From the NCBI GenBank assembly GCA_025642075.2, contig JAODUO010000150.1, forward strand, positions 135,001 to 199,000: DNA of 64,000 bases. Reading direction: 5' to 3'. Positions 62,281-64,000 of this stretch are shown here, one piece after another (within the stretch, counting starts at the first letter, position 1; each line of letters starts with the position of its first letter). A program made the translations under genes and the position numbers. The notes beneath the pieces were generated by a model. It was not told where the DNA came from. It saw nothing but the letters and a program-made list of their open reading frames with translations, and did no database searches. Origin of the DNA: Ridgeia piscesae (Eukaryota; Annelida; Polychaeta; Sabellida; Siboglinidae).

Positions 62281-63004
62281 AGCATGATTTAGTCAGAGCT
62301 TCTCTCGCACCTGCAACTCGTCAATATTTATCATCTGTCTCTCCTGGCGTTAGATTTTTTCCTGTGTCTCGTATTCATCTTGCAGGATTCATTACACATC
62401 TGCAGATAACTTTTACATTCGAAAACTTTTAGTAGGTGTACACAAGATGTCTCGTACAATGGATTTGAGACAGCCTATTGATCTAAAATTGCTAGGTCTA
62501 CTAGTCCGTGCTGCAAAATATGTCATCCCTGACAGATTTTTGCAGCTATGCATAGCTGCTATGTTCATGTTAGCTTTTCATGGCTTTTTAAGCGAAGTGA
62601 TCTTGTTATTGTGCCAGCTCGTGACGGTGTTAAGTCCTCCTTGCAATTAACAATTCGCCATGCAAAACACCAACACATTGGCAGGCCCATTGTTCTCGAA
62701 ATCAATTCACAGTCACACAACTGTCCTGTTGTACACATATGTCGCTATTTACATACCCGTGGCTCCTCACCAGGACCACTTTTTGTTTTCCCAGACAAAA
62801 CACCCATATTTTTCATCTCAACTATCAGCATGTCTTTCTCATGCGGGTTACGACCCCAGCCTTTACAAATGTCATTCATTTAGAATATGTGCTGCCACTA
62901 CTGCAGCAACGCGGGGGTACACAGATGTGCAGATCCAATCTATGGGCAGGTGGAGATCTGCTGCTTTCCGGCGTTATATCCGAATCCCTATGATGACGCT
63001 CTAA
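62217..63004 (+). pseudogene. Tyrosine recombinase of the retrotransposon, frameshifted
   Basis: The N-terminal part (62217-62432 frame) has SLAPATRQYL, typical of core-binding domains, and overlaps the RNase H end. The middle (62447-62650) has LRQPIDLKLLGLL and AMFMLAFHGFL, after which the frame breaks at the expected first catalytic Arg (near 62585). The C-terminal part (62660-63004) has HSFRICAATTAATRG (the His-x-x-Arg pair), MGRWRSAAF and RRYIR (Tyr nucleophile). At least two indels separate these frames. In DIRS-order elements this enzyme replaces a DDE integrase and inserts a circular cDNA without target-site duplication. Confidence 0.88.
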
Positions 63005-63063
63005 CTATGTTATGATATATCCTGCACCCTCGTTCATAATTTCCCAATACTTGTAGTTACTTG

Positions 63064-63385
63064 CACCAGTCTGTCGAGCTTGGCCGGGTCTGAGAGGCGG
63101 GCTGGTGTACTTATATATCCTGCTTTCCATGTTGCCTCCTTAACCTGGTGCTGCTGCTGCTTGTCCCACTTATGGGTTGGTTACCTTTTTAGTTTCACAT
63201 TCTGTTTATTGCATACAATGTACTTGCAGCATTTTAGATTCACAGTTAATGTGTTATTGGTTAGTTTTGCCAGTCTGTTCAGCTTAGCCGGGTCTAAGAT
63301 GCAGATGCTTTATCATATCGATTAAACTATTAATTTCCTTGCACCAGTCTCCTTAGCTTGGCCGGGTCTGAGACGGGGCTGGTGC
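63064..63385 (+). repeat. Three dispersed hairpin repeats after the recombinase
   Basis: Copies at 63064-63107, 63268-63310 and 63341-63385 share AGCTT(G/A)GCCGGGTCT. The first and third are closed by (G)CACCAG/CTGGTG(C). Located in the 3' noncoding part of the retrotransposon, before the second direct repeat. Confidence 0.7.
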
Positions 63386-63846
63386 CTTATTCTATGGTCT
63401 ACTGTTACCTATGCCCACACCTGTATGGGTTATCTTTTTGCTTAAATTTGGTTGGCATTATTTACACATATGAGTTGGCACTTAAATAAGGTTTTGGGTT
63501 GGTAATTATAGCTGTTAGCCTGATTATGTGCAGTGGCCTTGGGTGGGGGTGACACTCCTCATTATGACCAGTGTCTGTGGCTGGTAGCCCCTCACCTTTG
63601 ATGTTGTATATTAACAGCTTGATGCATTGTGTATATATATATATGTCTGAATGTTAACTTTGCGTACACAATTACTTGTATACATGCATTTCCATGGTAT
63701 ATCTGTTTATACCAACTGGCAATAAATTATGCCCATTACCAACCTTATCTATATGAATTCATTGTCCTTTATTCAACATCAAACGAGCTGCGGCCACATT
63801 TCTTATTTCTAGTTAATTTGCGCACAATACACAACAGAAAACATAA

Positions 63847-64000
63847 ATAACAACTTCTTGGTATAACCAAAAGTAAATTTATGTTTGTTGTGTGTTGCCT
63901 GACAATGTGAATCCAAAATAGTTCTAGCCTTCCACCCCTACCAGTTGGTGGGCTGGCCCAGTGCGGGGCATCTTGGGAAAAGTCCACCATACTTCCCCAG
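63847..64000 (+). repeat. Right direct repeat (A2) of the retrotransposon, cut by window end
   Basis: Identical to 58469-58622 in the same orientation. In Ngaro-type elements A2 is internal and is followed by B2, which would lie beyond this window. Confidence 0.93.

Larger units (their letters stand above)
58469..64000 (+). mobile_element. Tyrosine-recombinase retrotransposon, DIRS order, Ngaro-like; right end outside window
   Basis: Contains, in order, a 154-bp terminal sequence repeated identically and directly at 63847-64000, an SGNH-hydrolase-like ORF, a DIRS-type reverse transcriptase with RNase H, and a tyrosine recombinase. There are no LTRs of the Gypsy type and no DDE integrase. Direct rather than inverted terminal repeats indicate the split-direct-repeat arrangement (A1 ... 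B1-A2-B2) of Ngaro/PAT-type elements rather than DIRS1. SGNH hydrolase domains are known in some Ngaro-type elements. The ORFs are frameshifted in several places, yet the repeats seen are identical over all 154 bases, implying a young insertion or sequencing indels. Confidence 0.9.

Overview
The window is animal genomic DNA. It has spliced GT-AG genes with long AT-rich introns, very many micro- and minisatellites, tRNA-derived SINE-like elements, an RTE-like LINE and a tyrosine-recombinase (DIRS/Ngaro-type) retrotransposon. The repeat and transposon mix suggests a marine invertebrate, probably a mollusc or another lophotrochozoan. The species assignment is inference.

From about 49.1 kb down to the left edge, one gene fills the minus strand: the disco-interacting protein 2 gene (DIP2). 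I resolved 24 coding exons, all with consistent reading phase. They start at an ATG at 49071-49073 and encode residues 1 to about 865 of a protein that is usually about 1,500-1,600 residues long. They cover the DMAP1-binding domain (exons 1-4), a Ser/Gln-rich linker (exons 5-9) and most of the first adenylate-forming (ANL/FAAL-like) domain (exons 10-24). The second ANL domain and the 3' end lie left of base 1. Introns 1 and 2 are about 16.2 and 15.0 kb. Intron 2 holds a phase-compatible candidate alternative exon at 26159-26284. Intron 1 holds a symmetric candidate exon encoding a membrane segment (35966-36115) and a terminal-exon-like ORF (42269-42449).

Much of the DIP2 intron DNA is tandem repeats: 27-bp x about 79, 28-bp x about 15, 29-bp x about 126 with higher-order structure, 39-bp x about 21, 48-bp x 18, and long pure ACGG, ACGA, TA, TG and ACAAT tracts. 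Several begin within a few bases of a splice site. Intron 1 also holds a perfect 49-bp-arm palindrome at 35089-35189.

Right of the gene are its presumed promoter side (49.1-49.9 kb), a degenerate, 5'-truncated RTE-like LINE on the minus strand (49.9-51.75 kb), more simple-sequence arrays (AGGC, TA, mixed CA/TGCA/GTAT, CCCG), and SINE-like elements at 53.99 and 58.14-58.46 kb.

From 58469 to beyond the right edge lies a plus-strand tyrosine-recombinase retrotransposon. It carries identical direct repeats (58469-58622 and 63847-64000), an SGNH-hydrolase-like ORF, a reverse transcriptase with RNase H, and a frameshifted tyrosine recombinase. This matches Ngaro-type split-direct-repeat elements. 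Between its SGNH and RT ORFs are five consecutive units predicted to fold as three-way junctions with apparent compensatory base changes, followed by a diverged roughly 80-107-bp tandem repeat. Three copies of another hairpin motif follow the recombinase. I could not match these structured repeats to a known RNA family; they are the best candidate here for something undescribed.
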